Shown one piece after another: positions 12,786 through 23,857 of a stretch of DNA of 64,000 bases. The notes beneath the pieces were generated by a model that did no database searches, was not told where the DNA came from, and saw only the letters and a list, made by a program, of their open reading frames with translations. The stretch is from NCBI GenBank assembly GCA_032717465.1, contig CM064697.1, positions 2,533,501 to 2,597,500 on the forward strand. The letters run 5' to 3'. Position 1 is the stretch's first letter. The number at the start of each line of letters is the position of its first letter. The position numbers were made by a program, and so were the translations under genes. The DNA is from Coenobita brevimanus (Eukaryota; Arthropoda; Malacostraca; Decapoda; Coenobitidae).

Positions 12786-12963
12786 TCTATTTGGGCTTAA
12801 AAATCTACTCATTGGTGATGTATAAGCCTTGTATCACCATATTACTATTATCCCAGTTTATTCTTGCCATTGCTTCCAGATTACGTGTGTTTGTATATTA
12901 TTTCTCTGGTCATTCCGTTTGATCGTATGTGCTTCTTTAATATATGTTGGTGTGAATAGGTGT

Positions 12964-13137
12964 ACTTGTGTGTTTTTTTCTGTGTATCTGTTCCTGTGTG
13001 TTTTCTGTGTGCTTGTTCCTGTTTGTTTTCTGTTTACCTGTTCCTGTATGTTCTCTGTGTATGTCTGTTCCTATATGTTTTTTACGTGCCTGTTCCTATA
13101 TGTTTTCTGTGTGGCTGTTGCTGTATTTCCTTTATGC
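12964..13137. repeat. 25-bp minisatellite
   Basis: Six main units starting at 12989, each beginning TGTTCCTGTATGTTTTCTGT, with most units exactly 25 bp. The cysteine-rich open frames across it are translations of the repeat. Confidence 0.85.
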
Positions 13138-13140
13138 AAC

Positions 13141-13142
<2 letters not shown>

Positions 13143-13181
<39 letters not shown>
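13143..13181. repeat. (TG)n microsatellite
   Basis: About 39 bp of TG dinucleotides. Confidence 0.97.
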
Positions 13182-13183
<2 letters not shown>

Positions 13184-13226
13184 CTTGTCAGCATACTTGT
13201 GTGTTTTCTCTGTGACTATTCTTTTA

Positions 13227-13600
13227 TTATCTCCGCAAGCGAAGTTGGGAGGAAGTTATATATTCATCCCTGTTTGTTTGTTTATTTACCCCCAAGCTAT
13301 TTCAAAAGTTATTGTTGGATTTAAATGAAAAATTTGTGAATATGTAGGTGATGGCCCAAGGAAGAGTTGGTGAAATATTGGTGATGGTCACAGAAGCAGA
13401 AGCGGTTTAGGACTTTTTTTTTTTCTTTTCTTTTCTGTTTCTTTGGTCCCAGGGTATCCCCCCCAAAAAAAAATATTGATGGATTTCAATGATATTTTCT
13501 GGATATGCGGGCCTTGGGCCAAGGAAGAGTTATTAAATTTTTTTGGTTATATGAGTTGTCTGGCATAGGCGTTGGCGTACGTATACACCCTGTGTGCTGT
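13227..13600 (+). mobile_element. Old non-autonomous dispersed repeat, internally duplicated
   Basis: The left part reads CCGCAAGCGAAGTTGGGAGG and then TTCATCCCTGTTTGTTTGTT. The block GGATTTAAATGAA...GGCCCAAGGAAGAGTT occurs at about 13317-13372, and again at about 13480-13530 as GGATTTCAATGAT...GGGCCAAGGAAGAGTT. The end, near 13570, has GGCGTTGGCGTACGTA. From memory, this matches a repeat type seen in many animal genomes, with GGAGGTTATGTTTTC and GGCCAAGGAAGA signatures. I cannot name its superfamily. Confidence 0.55.
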
Positions 13601-13607
13601 CTACTTA

Positions 13608-13647
<40 letters not shown>

Positions 13648-13720
13648 AATATAATTATAATTATAATTATTATTATTATTTTTATCATTATTATTATTGT
13701 TGTTGTTGTTGTTTTTGATA
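13600..13720. repeat. (TTA)n and AT-rich microsatellite
   Basis: TTA trinucleotides to about 13646, then TAATTATAA-like and TTG trinucleotides. Confidence 0.9.
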
Positions 13721-13842
13721 TTATTCTTACCACTACTATTATTTGGTACCCGTGTCTGTAAAGTAGGTTTTATGTGTGAATAAAGCTGTTTTCCTTGTGC
13801 CTGTACTCTCTGTACTGCGCGTGATGGCGCACGTCTGTGCAC

Positions 13843-13913
13843 GTATGTGTGTGCGTGTGTGTATGTTTGTGTACTTTGTGTGTGTGTGTGTGTGTGTATG
13901 TGTGTGTGTGTGT
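13843..13913. repeat. Imperfect (TG)n microsatellite
   Basis: GT-rich with TA and TTT interruptions. Confidence 0.9.
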
Positions 13914-14284
13914 TCGGTGTGTTCAGTCCCGGCCAACATTTTTGCGATCGAAAATACTTAAGCCAGTAACTCCAGTACCCCATCCCATTTGCTTACTGTT
14001 AATTACTTTAGCAAGATCTAATTTGGTTCTGGTAAGTTTTGGGGGAATATAAAGGAACCGGTGACCACGACTGTACGTTCCGAATAGTTAAATGTATCTC
14101 CACTTTTTGCTGAGACTGTGAAATTCCAATGCAGTGTTCTGAGAAGTTTGTTGAGCACCAGTTGATCGTCATACTGAGTTTCAGAAATGATTGCTCACCC
14201 TCATTGTTTACGTTAAGAAATGAATGGAAGTTTATGCCCACAACTGTATATGTGGATACAGAAATGGGCAGCCAAACACTGTCT

Positions 14285-14357
14285 CTGCCTTGAGTACAGT
14301 GATGTCTTTTGTTGTCTTATTCTTGTTACTGCCAGGCGATTTTACTAAGCTGAGGAG

Positions 14358-14413
<56 letters not shown>

Positions 14414-14455
14414 GTGTGTTTCTGTGTCTGTGTGTGTGCGTGTTTGTATCTTACT
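14285..14455. mobile_element. Family B arm interrupted by (GT)n
   Basis: The arm reads CAGTGATGTCTTTTGTTGTC, TTCTTGTTACTGCCAGGCGA, TTTTACTAAGCTGAGGAG and then runs into (GT)n at 14360-14455. The remaining half is absent or unrecognisable. Confidence 0.55.
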
Positions 14456-14850
14456 CCCTCTCACCAGGATGTGTGCTTCTAATCCATTCATTATCAGATT
14501 TCATTCCCGTAATCTGGGTAAAAAATCGTATGAAATATTACATACGTTAAAGTACAGGCCGGGTTTACTGCTTCGCCACTTTGAAATATTGTACCTTTTA
14601 ATCAAGCCATCACCTGTTACTTTTAATTAATCGGGGGGGGGGGGACAGGTACAGGCACAGACACAAGTAACTTCCCAAAGTTTGACGAATACATAGCGGC
14701 AAAATCGAAGCATCTGAAACACGCTCTGGGAGAGATAGGGTTTTCACTGTATTTCGCCAGTTGTAAATTTCTTCAGAGGGAGCTGGGAAGATAACTGTTT
14801 CTGTGACTGTAACTGGGAAAGTGTCAATGAAGGCCATGTCTAACCCTTCC
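14456..14850. other. Unique sequence, no gene recognised
   Basis: Mixed composition with a short poly(G) at 14633-14643. Nothing recognisable. Confidence 0.25.
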
Positions 14851-14854
14851 ATCT

Positions 14855-14935
14855 CGAAAAGTATCCCGTAAGCTGAATAAAATCGTCGGATAGGAGCTAC
14901 AAAAATGAGTTACATCGTCGTGCTGAATGGGTTAA
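14855..14935. mobile_element. Family B right arm ending TTAA
   Basis: AAGCTGAATAAAATCGTCGG, then TAGGAGCTACAAAAATGAG and GCTGAATGGGTTAA. TTAA lies at 14932-14935. The left arm is not clear. Confidence 0.55.
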
Positions 14936-15452
14936 GCTGCTGAGACGACAATGACGCTTCTCGTACGGTCCTAAGAGTAATGTATCTCGGTAGGCATTTT
15001 TTCGACAGTTTTTATGTACATTGTATTTCATTGTCGGATTTATTTTTAATTGGACTGGGTATGATTGGCTATAAGTTATGAAGGACTGCGAATGTAATGT
15101 TCTGTCTTCGGTGAACACCTTTTTTCGTTATTCCGTTCCTTCCTTCCTTCGTCCACTTTTATTGTAACACCCCTCCCCTCCTCACCTCTTTATTTATCCA
15201 TCCTCCTTCTCGAGCATCACTTACGACCATTTACCCTCGTTGGCGTGAGGTCCTCAATCGCGTTTCCCATAAGTAATATTTTGTCCCTCGTCCCCTCCGG
15301 CCTCTGCAACCATATTTATCGACCCCATAAACCAAAGTCCCATCTCCTTCGTTACCTGGACACGACAGGGAAGTAAGGTAGAACTACAGGGCACCACTGA
15401 GGGAGAAATTTTGACTGAAGCTTTTCTTCTCGTCAGCCGAGTTTGCTTCCTA
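14936..15452. other. Unique sequence including a balanced island
   Basis: 15225-15400 is non-repetitive with AACCATATTTATCGACCCCA-like AT/CpG-containing sequence. No gene was seen. Confidence 0.25.
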
Positions 15453-15608
15453 ATACCTCCCCCTTGCTATTTTATTTCTGAGTATGCCATGTTAGTATAT
15501 TCTTTTATTATGTGTATGCGAACTGTATCGATATTTTAAAGATATAGATAACTTAGAAGAGCATACCAGTGTGTAATAAGCGAAACAGATCGCTAAGGAA
15601 AATGTGCT
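15453..15608. mobile_element. Family F MITE
   Basis: Left TIR ACCTCCCCCTTGCTATTTTA. The right end, CGCTAAGGAAAATGTGCT, is its inverted partner. The interior matches copies at 36143 and 54276. It directly abuts the family A copy at 15610. Confidence 0.7.
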
Positions 15609-15609
15609 A

Positions 15610-15828
15610 TACTATTTTCATCTTAGCTTAGTCCAATATTTTGTTCTTTGCAGCTCATTTCACGTAAATCACTGGCAGAAGAGGGTCAGCGCAGGTTGGG
15701 AGGCTCCACATCCTTTCCATGGCACTTCTTCGTTGCTAGCATCATATTATTGTGTCGATCTGTTGTTACAAATGTGCATTCAAGATGGAGTGATGTCAGT
15801 TTTAGGCCAAGTTAGAGTAGAAAGAGTA
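15610..15828 (+). mobile_element. Family A MITE
   Basis: Left TIR TACTATTTTCATCTTAGCTT. The complement of the right end is TACTCTTTCTACTCTAACTT, followed by GGCCTAAAACTG. The core TTCAAGATGGAGTGATG is shared with the other copies. Confidence 0.8.
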
Positions 15829-16363
15829 TGATAAAACCGTGTAAGCCCACGGGAAAAGAGCGTGAGGGTTGATTCTTCCTTGGATTTGTTTGTACCTCAA
15901 CGAAAAGAACCTCATCCGTTTAAGGTTCATGGGGAGGTTTGAGGCTTAAAAAGGATTCTGTGATAACCGTTCTAATCATACTTGTGTTAGTGGGATTTGC
16001 TCTTACCAGCATTACCGCCAAAGGTGACTGTGGAAGCAATGAGTGAAGGAAAGGGAAGGAAGGAAGGAAAGAAGGCAGGGTTATATTTACTCTTTCACCA
16101 CTAAAGGCCTACATCAACTGCGTGAGAATCGTCTGTTCGGAAATCAGAACAGCACAGTGAGACGGCCTCGGGTAGAAGGGGCTGCGTCTCATATCTTTAG
16201 GGTTGAAAAATATCATACATCATCGCTCTTATCGCTGTGGTACTTTGCCCTCCTGTACTTGAAGATTGAAGGGAGGCAGTTTATTGTGAGGGGATGTGCT
16301 GGTGCTATGGAACGAGAAAGTATACCGAGAATTACCAGAAGAATTAACCCCACGCCTCAGGAA
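15829..16363. other. Unique sequence, no gene recognised
   Basis: Mixed composition. The open frame at 16043-16495 + runs into the family B element and has no recognised domain. Confidence 0.3.
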
Positions 16364-16542
16364 TTAACCCCAACTCCACGATGTCGTACTGTTATCATTT
16401 CTCCCATTCTAACAGTAGACGACAATACTTATCTAAAGGGAGATTTTTCGAACTGGAGGGATACGGAACAGCTTTTATTAGTCTCTTCACGATAAGAGTC
16501 TTTCCTGAGCTGAAAAATCATGTGAGAGTAACAAAGAATTAA
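16364..16542. mobile_element. Family B MITE
   Basis: Begins TTAACCCCAACTCCACGATG. The arm ACAGTAGACGACAATACTTA is paired with CTGAGCTGAAAAATCATGTG and GAGTAACAAAGAATTAA. TTAA is present at both ends. Confidence 0.6.
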
Positions 16543-16599
16543 ACCCAACAATACGACGGTCGACACAAGGGGTTCAGTAGTCTGGCTGCAAAAACAAGG

Positions 16600-16735
16600 A
16601 AAAATAAACAGCGGTAGACAGGCAAGCAGGTAAATAGACAGATAGATAGATGTGCAAAGGCAGATAGGCAAGTAGTTAGATAGGTAGGTAGATAAGGATA
16701 GAGAGACGAATAGGTACAAACAGTTACCTAGACAG
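16600..16735. repeat. Degenerate GATA/GGTA tetranucleotide array
   Basis: Words ACAGATAGATAGAT, TTAGATAGGTAGGTAGATAA and relatives. Confidence 0.8.
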
Positions 16736-16896
16736 ATTTCAATCCTTCCCCTCCACACTCCCCCCACCCGGCATTGCGTCATTGTTCGGGATTACTCTTT
16801 CATTCTTCTCCGTTTTTTTTTTTTTCCTGGTCATTAATAATCCGTCCACGACCACCGCCCCTCCGATTCCTCTCCTCCCTTGGGATATACCACCGT

Positions 16897-16898
<2 letters not shown>

Positions 16899-16933
<35 letters not shown>
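16899..16933. repeat. (GA)n microsatellite
   Basis: About 35 bp of GA dinucleotides. Confidence 0.97.
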
Positions 16934-16937
<4 letters not shown>

Positions 16938-17267
16938 CCACCATCCCCACACGTATGGTATGTCCGGGAAGGCAGATCATATCACCCCAAACATTAAGTA
17001 ACCACATTCGTCACTGCCTCCTCACCTCTCGTCATCTCACCTGGATTGAGCCGTCACCCTCCATTATTCTGTCCATCTGTTTATCTATCCTTCTATCTAA
17101 TTCCCGCATTTAAGCCTCCATCATCATCATCAGGGGTGTTATCAGGGCATCTCATAATTCCTTCCGCGTACATAATAGATTTTCCTTGCCCGTCGTTTAT
17201 CAGGTGAGGCGGGTGCTGTAGTGTGCTCACAGGGATAGGTTCTCCTCTCTGCTCTTCTGTCTTCTAT
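16934..17267. other. Unique sequence with a balanced island
   Basis: 17100-17240 has TCATCATCATCA, GTTATCAGGGCATCTCATAA and GCGTACATAATAG. No gene was seen. Confidence 0.25.
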
Positions 17268-17356
17268 TCCCTTCCCTTCCCTTCCTTCCCTTCCCTTCCC
17301 TTCCTTCCCTTCCCTTCCCATCCCCTCCCTTCTCTTCTCTTCTCTTCTCTTCTTTC
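17268..17356. repeat. (CCCTT)n / (TTCTC)n pentanucleotide tract
   Basis: CCCTTCCCTTCCTTCCC words pass into TTCTC repeats. Confidence 0.9.
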
Positions 17357-17676
17357 TTCACTTCGTTGGGTTGATAAGGAGGACTCAGAGAGAAGGAAGT
17401 AGTAAAGAAGGGAGTGAGAGGGAGGGAAGTAAGTAGGAGTGAAAAGATGGTATGGGAGAAATAAATTAATTTGAAAGAAAGAAATACTGTGAGGAGGTAT
17501 GTATGAGAAGGTGGTTTGGGTTGGAATCAGAGGGTTCCACTGGGGTATTATTCTTTCAGCCAGAGGACGTTATTGTTATTTTTGTTCTTGTTCTTGTATT
17601 CAGCTTTGGAGGACAGCATGGTATTGAGAGGGATTTATATAGACTTGAAATGAGTATATTCCCTCCAGCGTGACAA

Positions 17677-18006
17677 GTCTCACCTGGACAGCGAAAACTC
17701 TCACCTGGACAACAAAAAGTCTCACCCAGATAGCGAAAAGTCTCACCTGGACAGTGAAAAGTCTCACCTGGACAGCGAAAAGTCTCACCAGGACAGCGAA
17801 AAGTCTCACCTAGATAGAGAAAAGTCTCACCTGGACAACAAAAAGTCTCACCTAGATAGCGAAAAGTCTCACCTGCACAGTGAAAAGTCTCACCTGGACA
17901 ACAAAAAGTCTCACCTGGGCAACAAAAAGTCTCACCTGGACAGTGAAAAGTCTCACCTGGACAGCGAAAAATCTCACCTGGACAGCGAAAAGTCTCACCT
18001 GGACAG
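17677..18006. repeat. 21-bp minisatellite, 15.7 copies
   Basis: Fifteen consecutive units of exactly 21 bp plus a 15-bp partial unit. Each has the form GTCTCACCTGGACAGCGAAA plus one A, with substitutions (ACAACAAAAA, AGATAGCGAAAA) but no length change. On the minus strand it reads as a seven-residue repeat (VRLFAVQ-like), broken by TAG where a unit has CTAGAT. No evidence of real coding. Confidence 0.95.
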
Positions 18007-18171
18007 GATTAAAATGTCTCAAAATGGCAAGAACAAAATAAGACAGAAGATGTGGCAAGATGGAGGGGCTGCAGAAATTGGTGTGGCGGTTTAGTATGCC
18101 GTTTGACACCGTTTTCGCGGGGTTCAGGGGTGTATGTGGGAAGATGTCTTGTAGATGAGTCAGGATGTGCT

Positions 18172-18174
<3 letters not shown>

Positions 18175-18262
<88 letters not shown>
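18175..18262. repeat. Compound (TG)n(AG)n microsatellite
   Basis: TG run 18175-18220 joins an AG run 18221-18262. Confidence 0.97.
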
Positions 18263-18265
<3 letters not shown>

Positions 18266-18413
18266 TCCTACTGAAGACCTTAACGATGCAGGGAAGCAGG
18301 TAAGTCGAGCACTTTCACTCACTGTCAATATTGTGGACGGTGTGTCGATTTGGTCCCTGGCATGATCACAGAACTAGAACAGAAAGACGAGGAGGAATGT
18401 GAGGGATATTAAA

Positions 18414-18418
18414 GCGCG

Positions 18419-18477
<59 letters not shown>

Positions 18478-18541
18478 AGAAATTATGCACTCGCACACAA
18501 ACAGTAATCATCATCATCATCATCATTATCATCATCATCAT
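18414..18541. repeat. (CG)n(CA)n then (ATC)n microsatellites
   Basis: (CG) 18414-18427, (CA) to 18472, and (ATC)n 18507-18541. Confidence 0.95.
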
Positions 18542-18589
18542 AACAGTAATACGACAGATGAAAAGTAGGCAAAGCAGTATAACACATCA

Positions 18590-18649
<60 letters not shown>

Positions 18650-18657
18650 GAGAGAGT
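18590..18657. repeat. Compound (TG)n(AG)n microsatellite
   Basis: TG run 18590-18612 followed directly by AG. Confidence 0.96.
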
Positions 18658-18779
18658 TGGGGTGGAGGTGGGGTGGGGGAGCTAAGGCGTCCACTAGTCG
18701 GCTTTAGCGTTGGTTTCTTAATAGGTACAAGACCCGACTCTGTGGGACGCACGTACTGTACTCACACACAGCACACACG

Positions 18780-18960
18780 CTTCTACCTACTTCCCTCCAT
18801 TCCCTTCAGCTCCTTCCCTTTCTCTCTACTTCCTTCCACCTTTCCGTCCAGTTTCCTCCTATACCTGCTTCCTTCCCATCCCCCCACTTCTCATCTACAT
18901 CCCTTCCTTCTTCCCTCCTTCCTCCCTTCTAAAGCACTTCGATCATTCTACAGTACTTAT
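18780..18960. repeat. Pyrimidine-rich CTTCC tract
   Basis: Short C/T tract; no gene. Confidence 0.75.
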
Positions 18961-19041
18961 CCTTGTTCCAAATACCCTTCCTGTACAATGACCATTTTTT
19001 TCTCCATCTCTCTCAAGGCCGTCACCGTGGGAACACATGGT

Positions 19042-19150
19042 TTAACCCCTTGGCGACGTCGATAATTTTTCCCAGGTAATTCTTGCTGCTGCTAGATTAT
19101 TTTATTCAGTTTTGGAAGGACCTGTCGTGTTGGATGTGTTAAAGGAGGTA
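19042..19150. mobile_element. Family B left arm
   Basis: TTAACCCCTTGGCGACGTCG, then AATTCTTGCTGCTGCTAGAT and TTCAGTTTTGGAAGGACCTG. The right end was not located. Confidence 0.5.
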
Positions 19151-19495
19151 GTGCCTTGAAAACAGATATATTGGAATCATATCTGATATTTATTTATACT
19201 TACAGGCACGGGACTGCGAAGAGAAAATTAACACTAAATTCCCGTCGCTACAGTAGGCCCCTCCTTACCTTAAATAATTGCCTGACAGTAGCAAAAACAA
19301 AACACGTAAACACCGTCGCACTGAAATACGGCAGTTCATTGAGTATTTTAAACCTGTTCACACAGATAAGTCGTCCATGGTCTGCTTAAAATCGTCAGGC
19401 CTTAGCAAAAACAAAACAAACCAGGTTGCCATTTTGCTGGTGGAATTAACGCAAAACATGCCCTTACACATGTTGAAATTTTTCAGAAAGAAAAA
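19151..19495. other. Unique sequence, no gene recognised
   Basis: Two short blocks repeat here: TAGCAAAAACAAAAC at about 19290 and again at about 19404. No coding domain. Confidence 0.3.
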
Positions 19496-19499
19496 GATA

Positions 19500-19770
19500 G
19501 TCGCGAACTCTGAACCCATTGAGGACGGGATGCTACTTTTAAGCCGAATAACATCGTGCGACGGTAACCTAAATACAGTATTAAGATTTCTCATATCTGC
19601 AAAGTGTTACTGCAGACATAATCCGAATATAATCGTCTGGACATAGCAGCATTAGAATATTTAAGATTTCTCACATCAGGAAAAAGTTGCCAGGAACTTC
19701 TTTTTACCCTTTTTGGACAGGCAGTCATTCCTAAGCAGAATAATTTCTCTTGGCGGTAGTGGGAAATAAA
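19500..19770. mobile_element. Cluster of family B arm fragments
   Basis: Three arm-like words in one orientation: AAGCCGAATAACATCGTGCG, AATCCGAATATAATCGTCTG and AAGCAGAATAATTTCTCTTG. Each is followed by GGTAAC, CATAGCAGC or CGGTAGTG. Confidence 0.5.
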
Positions 19771-19985
19771 ACAGTTCAAACTTCCCGAATCCTAAGTGAG
19801 TAAAAAAAATAATCTTAGTGAAAAACTGAATACTGCTGTTTGATAACTACTGAAAAGATGTCATGCGTCTGATATGTTGATCATTGTGTCATCTCTTTTG
19901 ATGTTGATTTGTGGGTGGATGTTGATGAGAGTGTGGTGGCTTGTATGTGGGGTTGGGTATATGTTTGTGGATGTGTGAATACAAG

Positions 19986-19987
<2 letters not shown>

Positions 19988-20045
<58 letters not shown>
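19988..20045. repeat. (TG)n microsatellite
   Basis: About 58 bp of TG dinucleotides. Confidence 0.97.
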
Positions 20046-20047
<2 letters not shown>

Positions 20048-20166
20048 TTAGTGAGTTTACTGTTACTGATGAGTTCATTTGAGTGAGAACTATTCATTAC
20101 CTAGGAATATGTCAGTGAGTAGATTTATTTCAAGTACATAAAAAAGCAGGATTGTACTTGTTAGAA

Positions 20167-20199
<33 letters not shown>

Positions 20200-20760
20200 A
20201 GGTATGTACTAGTTACTATGTATTTATGAGTGGTAATTTAGGTGAGTGTGAACAGTATATATCTGAGAATAGTTAGGTCTGGTAAGCAAGCAAATACGTT
20301 TTAGTGAACTGACGTAGGTGGGGAAAATCATGATCAGGATGATGATGATGATGATGATAATGATGGTAATAATGATGAGCAGACTTACTGTATGTGATTA
20401 GGAACATGTAAGACTATAGTTAACTGAGTACATTTGTATAGATAAGCTGGTATATACGAGCGAATGACCTTCCTTTGGTAAGCAGGAATACATTAATGAA
20501 CACAGTAGGTACAAATGAAGAGTGCAAGTAAAAATCTTAATTTTATCATAACTCATAAGACGTCCATTTACGAGAATTATCATAGATGCAGATAGTCTTA
20601 TACGCTGCCCAACACTCCTTTATTTTTTTAAAGCATACATGCATAGTTAAAGCAGCGGTACCAGGCAGGGAGAATACATGCATACGTAAGTGTGTACATA
20701 AACTCACGCGTACACACAAGAGTAGGACATCAACATAGCAGAGTCTGAACCCAATTACAG
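20046..20760. other. Unique sequence with short microsatellites
   Basis: (CT)n at 20167-20192 and (GAT)n-like at 20337-20380. No gene recognised. Confidence 0.4.
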
Positions 20761-20766
20761 GCATGG

Positions 20767-21790
20767 TGGTGTACGGAAGGGGCTCAGGGAGGGCAGGGGT
20801 GTAGGGAAGGGGAAGGTAGGACAAAGGGCAGGGAGGGCTGAAATGTAGGGGAAGGTAAGGCAAGGAGCAGAGAGGTCAGGGGTGTAGGAGAGGACAGAGC
20901 AGGGATAGCAGGGCAGGGCAGGGAGGAGAGGGAAGGAAGAAGATGACAGGGAAGTGAAGAGCAACAAAAGAAGAAACTACAGTAGGGGTGGGAAGGAAGG
21001 GGTGGGAGAGAGGAAAAAAAAATATGGAATGAGAATAAAGTGTGAATGAGGAAGTGAAGGGAACAAGGACGAAGGAGTGGGTAGGGAGAATGGGAGTCAG
21101 AGTACAAAGGAGGGAGGGGTAAGTGGGGAGGGGGAGGAGACGACAGGGAAAGGACGAAGGAAGTGAGGGATTGGAGAAGAGGATAGGAAACGGAAAGCTA
21201 AGTAAAAGAGAGGAGGGGAGGATAAGGAAATAAAGGAGTACACAGGGGTACAGAGGAAGGCAAATAGCAACAGAACCGTGGGTCCTTCCGCGGCCGTTTC
21301 GTATAGGAAAGGCTATAAGTAAAAAAACTATTCTATCAAAGACAAGGAAGTGGGAAGTGACGGAGGTGGAGAGGATAGGGAAGGGAATGGGGAAGTGAAG
21401 GAGGGAGGAGAGGATAGGGAAAGGAAGGAGGAAGTGAAGGAGAAGGAGAAGAGAGGGGAGGGAAGGGAGAAGTGAAGGAGGGGGGGGGATGATAGGGAAG
21501 GGAAGGGGTGAATGAAGGAGGGGGGAAGGGATAGGAAAAGGATGAGAGAGTGAGCGTGAGAGAAGGGAAAATGTTAAAAGGGGAAGTAACTAGAAGGCAA
21601 GGGAAGTGGCAGGGATGGGGAGGTAAGGGAAGGGAATAAAATGGCTGTAGGAGGGCAGCGGATTACAGTGGGAAGGTGCAGGAGATGAATGGGTAGGAAA
21701 AGATCAGAGTGGGAGTTGGGGTGAGACGGTGAGGGGGATGAGGACGAGAGGAGAAGGGTCAGGGGAAGGGGGTGAGAGGGGGTGGTTCCT
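20767..21790. repeat. Purine-rich tract, about 1 kb
   Basis: Dominated by GGGAAGG, AGGAGGG and GAAGTGAAGGAG words on the + strand. A non-purine break lies at 21265-21320. The minus-strand S/P/L-rich frames are artefacts. Confidence 0.85.
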
Positions 21791-22229
21791 GCTGACCCCC
21801 ATCTGACCCCTTGTTATGTTAATGTAGGGAAGGTACTCTGGTTGGCCTGTTTACAGCGGATGATAATGTTGAATAGCCGTGCGGGATTATAAACACTATA
21901 ATTGATAGGCGTACCATAAAGAATGCCGTGTTTTTTCTTACCGACACAGTAATAAGTTTTATTAAGTAATTTTAAAATTTTACAAACCCATTCATGTAAA
22001 TACAGTAAATACGAAAATCGCCATTGCTTAACCTAACTGATTTGCTTTCATTAACTTATCTACATTGCATATTTAACGCACTTTAGAGTGTAATTAGCAG
22101 TTTCAAGAAAGGGTATGCATTGTGTTCATGTATTTGAAAAATAGTTATTTCAGTCCATTTTTTTTTATATTATGTTAGAGCGTCAGAGCATACCGAACTG
22201 TTTTGTCCTACCGTCTCAGAACAACTCTA
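21791..22229. other. Balanced island and AT-rich unique sequence
   Basis: 21791-21930 has TTATGTTAATGTAGGGAAGG and GATGATAATGTTGAATAGCC. AT-rich sequence follows. No gene. Confidence 0.25.
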
Positions 22230-23100
22230 TCCATTCACACAGAGTTACCCTCTCCACTTCCTTTTTATTCTCCATTCCCTTTCATCTCATACCCTCCCTA
22301 CCTTCGCATTGTCTCTCCTTAACCCCTCGTCTTTCCTCCTTCATGCCTCTCCGTTCCTCTCTGCCAATTTTCCCTCCATTCATCCATACTCGTCGCTTCC
22401 AGTACCTTTCTTTTTCATGGCATTTCCTCTCTCTTCCCCTTCGCACCTCCTTTCTTACTTTTTCTCAGTTTTTCCTTCTTCCAGCCTTTCATTCATTTTT
22501 GTCTGCATAAAAAACAATCTACATCCCATCGCCCTGTCTCACCCTGTGCCCTCCTCCACCGGGTCTCCCTTCCTTTTCCCCACTTCTTCACCTTACCTTA
22601 GTATTTTGCTTCTTATAGCCTTGATTTCTCCCCCACCGACTCTCCTCTCTCCCTCGCCTCCTTATTTCATCTTACCTCCTAGTCACCCCCTTCTTATCCC
22701 GTGGCCCCCTGCTATCCTGTGTTGCTGCCTTTTCCTCCCCCATCCCTTCTCCCTATTTTACCTTCGACCTCTACATTCCCTCACTTCTCTCCCCCATCCA
22801 TTTCCTCTTTTCTCCTCTCCGCAGCTCCCCTACCCTTCTCCTATCAGTTCCTTTACCCTTCTCCACTCTTTCCCCTCCCTTCCCCTTCTCCCCATCCTTC
22901 TCCTATCTTTCCTTTCCCTGCACTGCCTCCCCATCCTTCACCTCTCTTCCCCATACACTATCCTCTCTCCCGATCCGCACCCAGTTTCATCCTTCCACCC
23001 CTTGTCATCCTGTCACCACCATCCCTTCTCACCCCCTCACCACCTCTCCTTCTCCCTTACCCACTCACCTCTTAGATCTCTCTCGTCCTACATTTACTGG
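22230..23100. repeat. Pyrimidine-rich tract, about 0.9 kb
   Basis: C/T-rich with CCTTCTCC and CCCATCC words. Long + frames are low-complexity artefacts. Confidence 0.85.
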
Positions 23101-23857
23101 TGTATGTAATGATCGATTCCCTTATTATTAATTTTCGTCATATTTCAACTTTCTCTTAGAGGAGTCTAATGAATTCACAATACCCTTTACTAAATAACTG
23201 TTTTACCTACTTTTATTTTATGTCAAGTAGAAGTTTAGCTAAGCAGCCGAAGAAATCCATTGTAGAGATCATCGGTTGAACAGTAAAAAAAGAAAATAAT
23301 AATAATAATTCAAGAACTGATCCTTAGTCACTCCGCAGTTACACAACGGGATAACTATCAGATGCATAAGAGCGTCTGGAATGGCATACAGTAAAATAAT
23401 GCACCTCTCTCTCTCTCTCTCTCTCTCTCAAATGCTTTCCCTTCACATCCCAAGTTATCGTTTATTTCCTCTCCGTCATCATTTCCTTCTCTCCATCTCG
23501 CGCCTCTCCTTTGGTGTCCTTCATCCCACCTTCACTCTATCCTCTCCCCTCATAATCTTCCCTTCTCTCCTCCTTTATATCCCCCTCTCTTCTCTTTTAT
23601 GTTCCTCATTCACAGTCATCTCGTCCCCCTCTCTTTCCCCCGTTTTCCCTTCTTTCTCCTTATACTCCTTTTTTTCTTTTTTATCATTAATTCTGATATT
23701 TTCCATTTTTCTCCTTTGTATGCAGTTATTATCTTCATCCCTCTCTCCTTTTATGTTAGGCGTGTGTAGGGCGGCCGTTACAGTACATACATGCATACAC
23801 ATATACTTGCATTCTCTCTCTCTCTCTCTCTAGTGTTTTATTTATTTATTTACATAA
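23101..23857. repeat. AT-rich spacer, then C/T tract with (CT)n
   Basis: (CT)n at 23405-23429 and 23813-23833 bracket a C/T-rich stretch. 23101-23380 is AT-rich with nothing recognisable. Confidence 0.6.

Noticed and set aside
17677..18006. CRISPR-like array
   Set aside because: Units are directly adjacent with no unique spacers; the setting is eukaryotic.
17600..18109. Seven-residue repeat protein (VRLFAVQ) on minus
   Set aside because: Arises from the 21-bp minisatellite. In-frame TAG codons in some units and the absence of other gene signals argue against coding.
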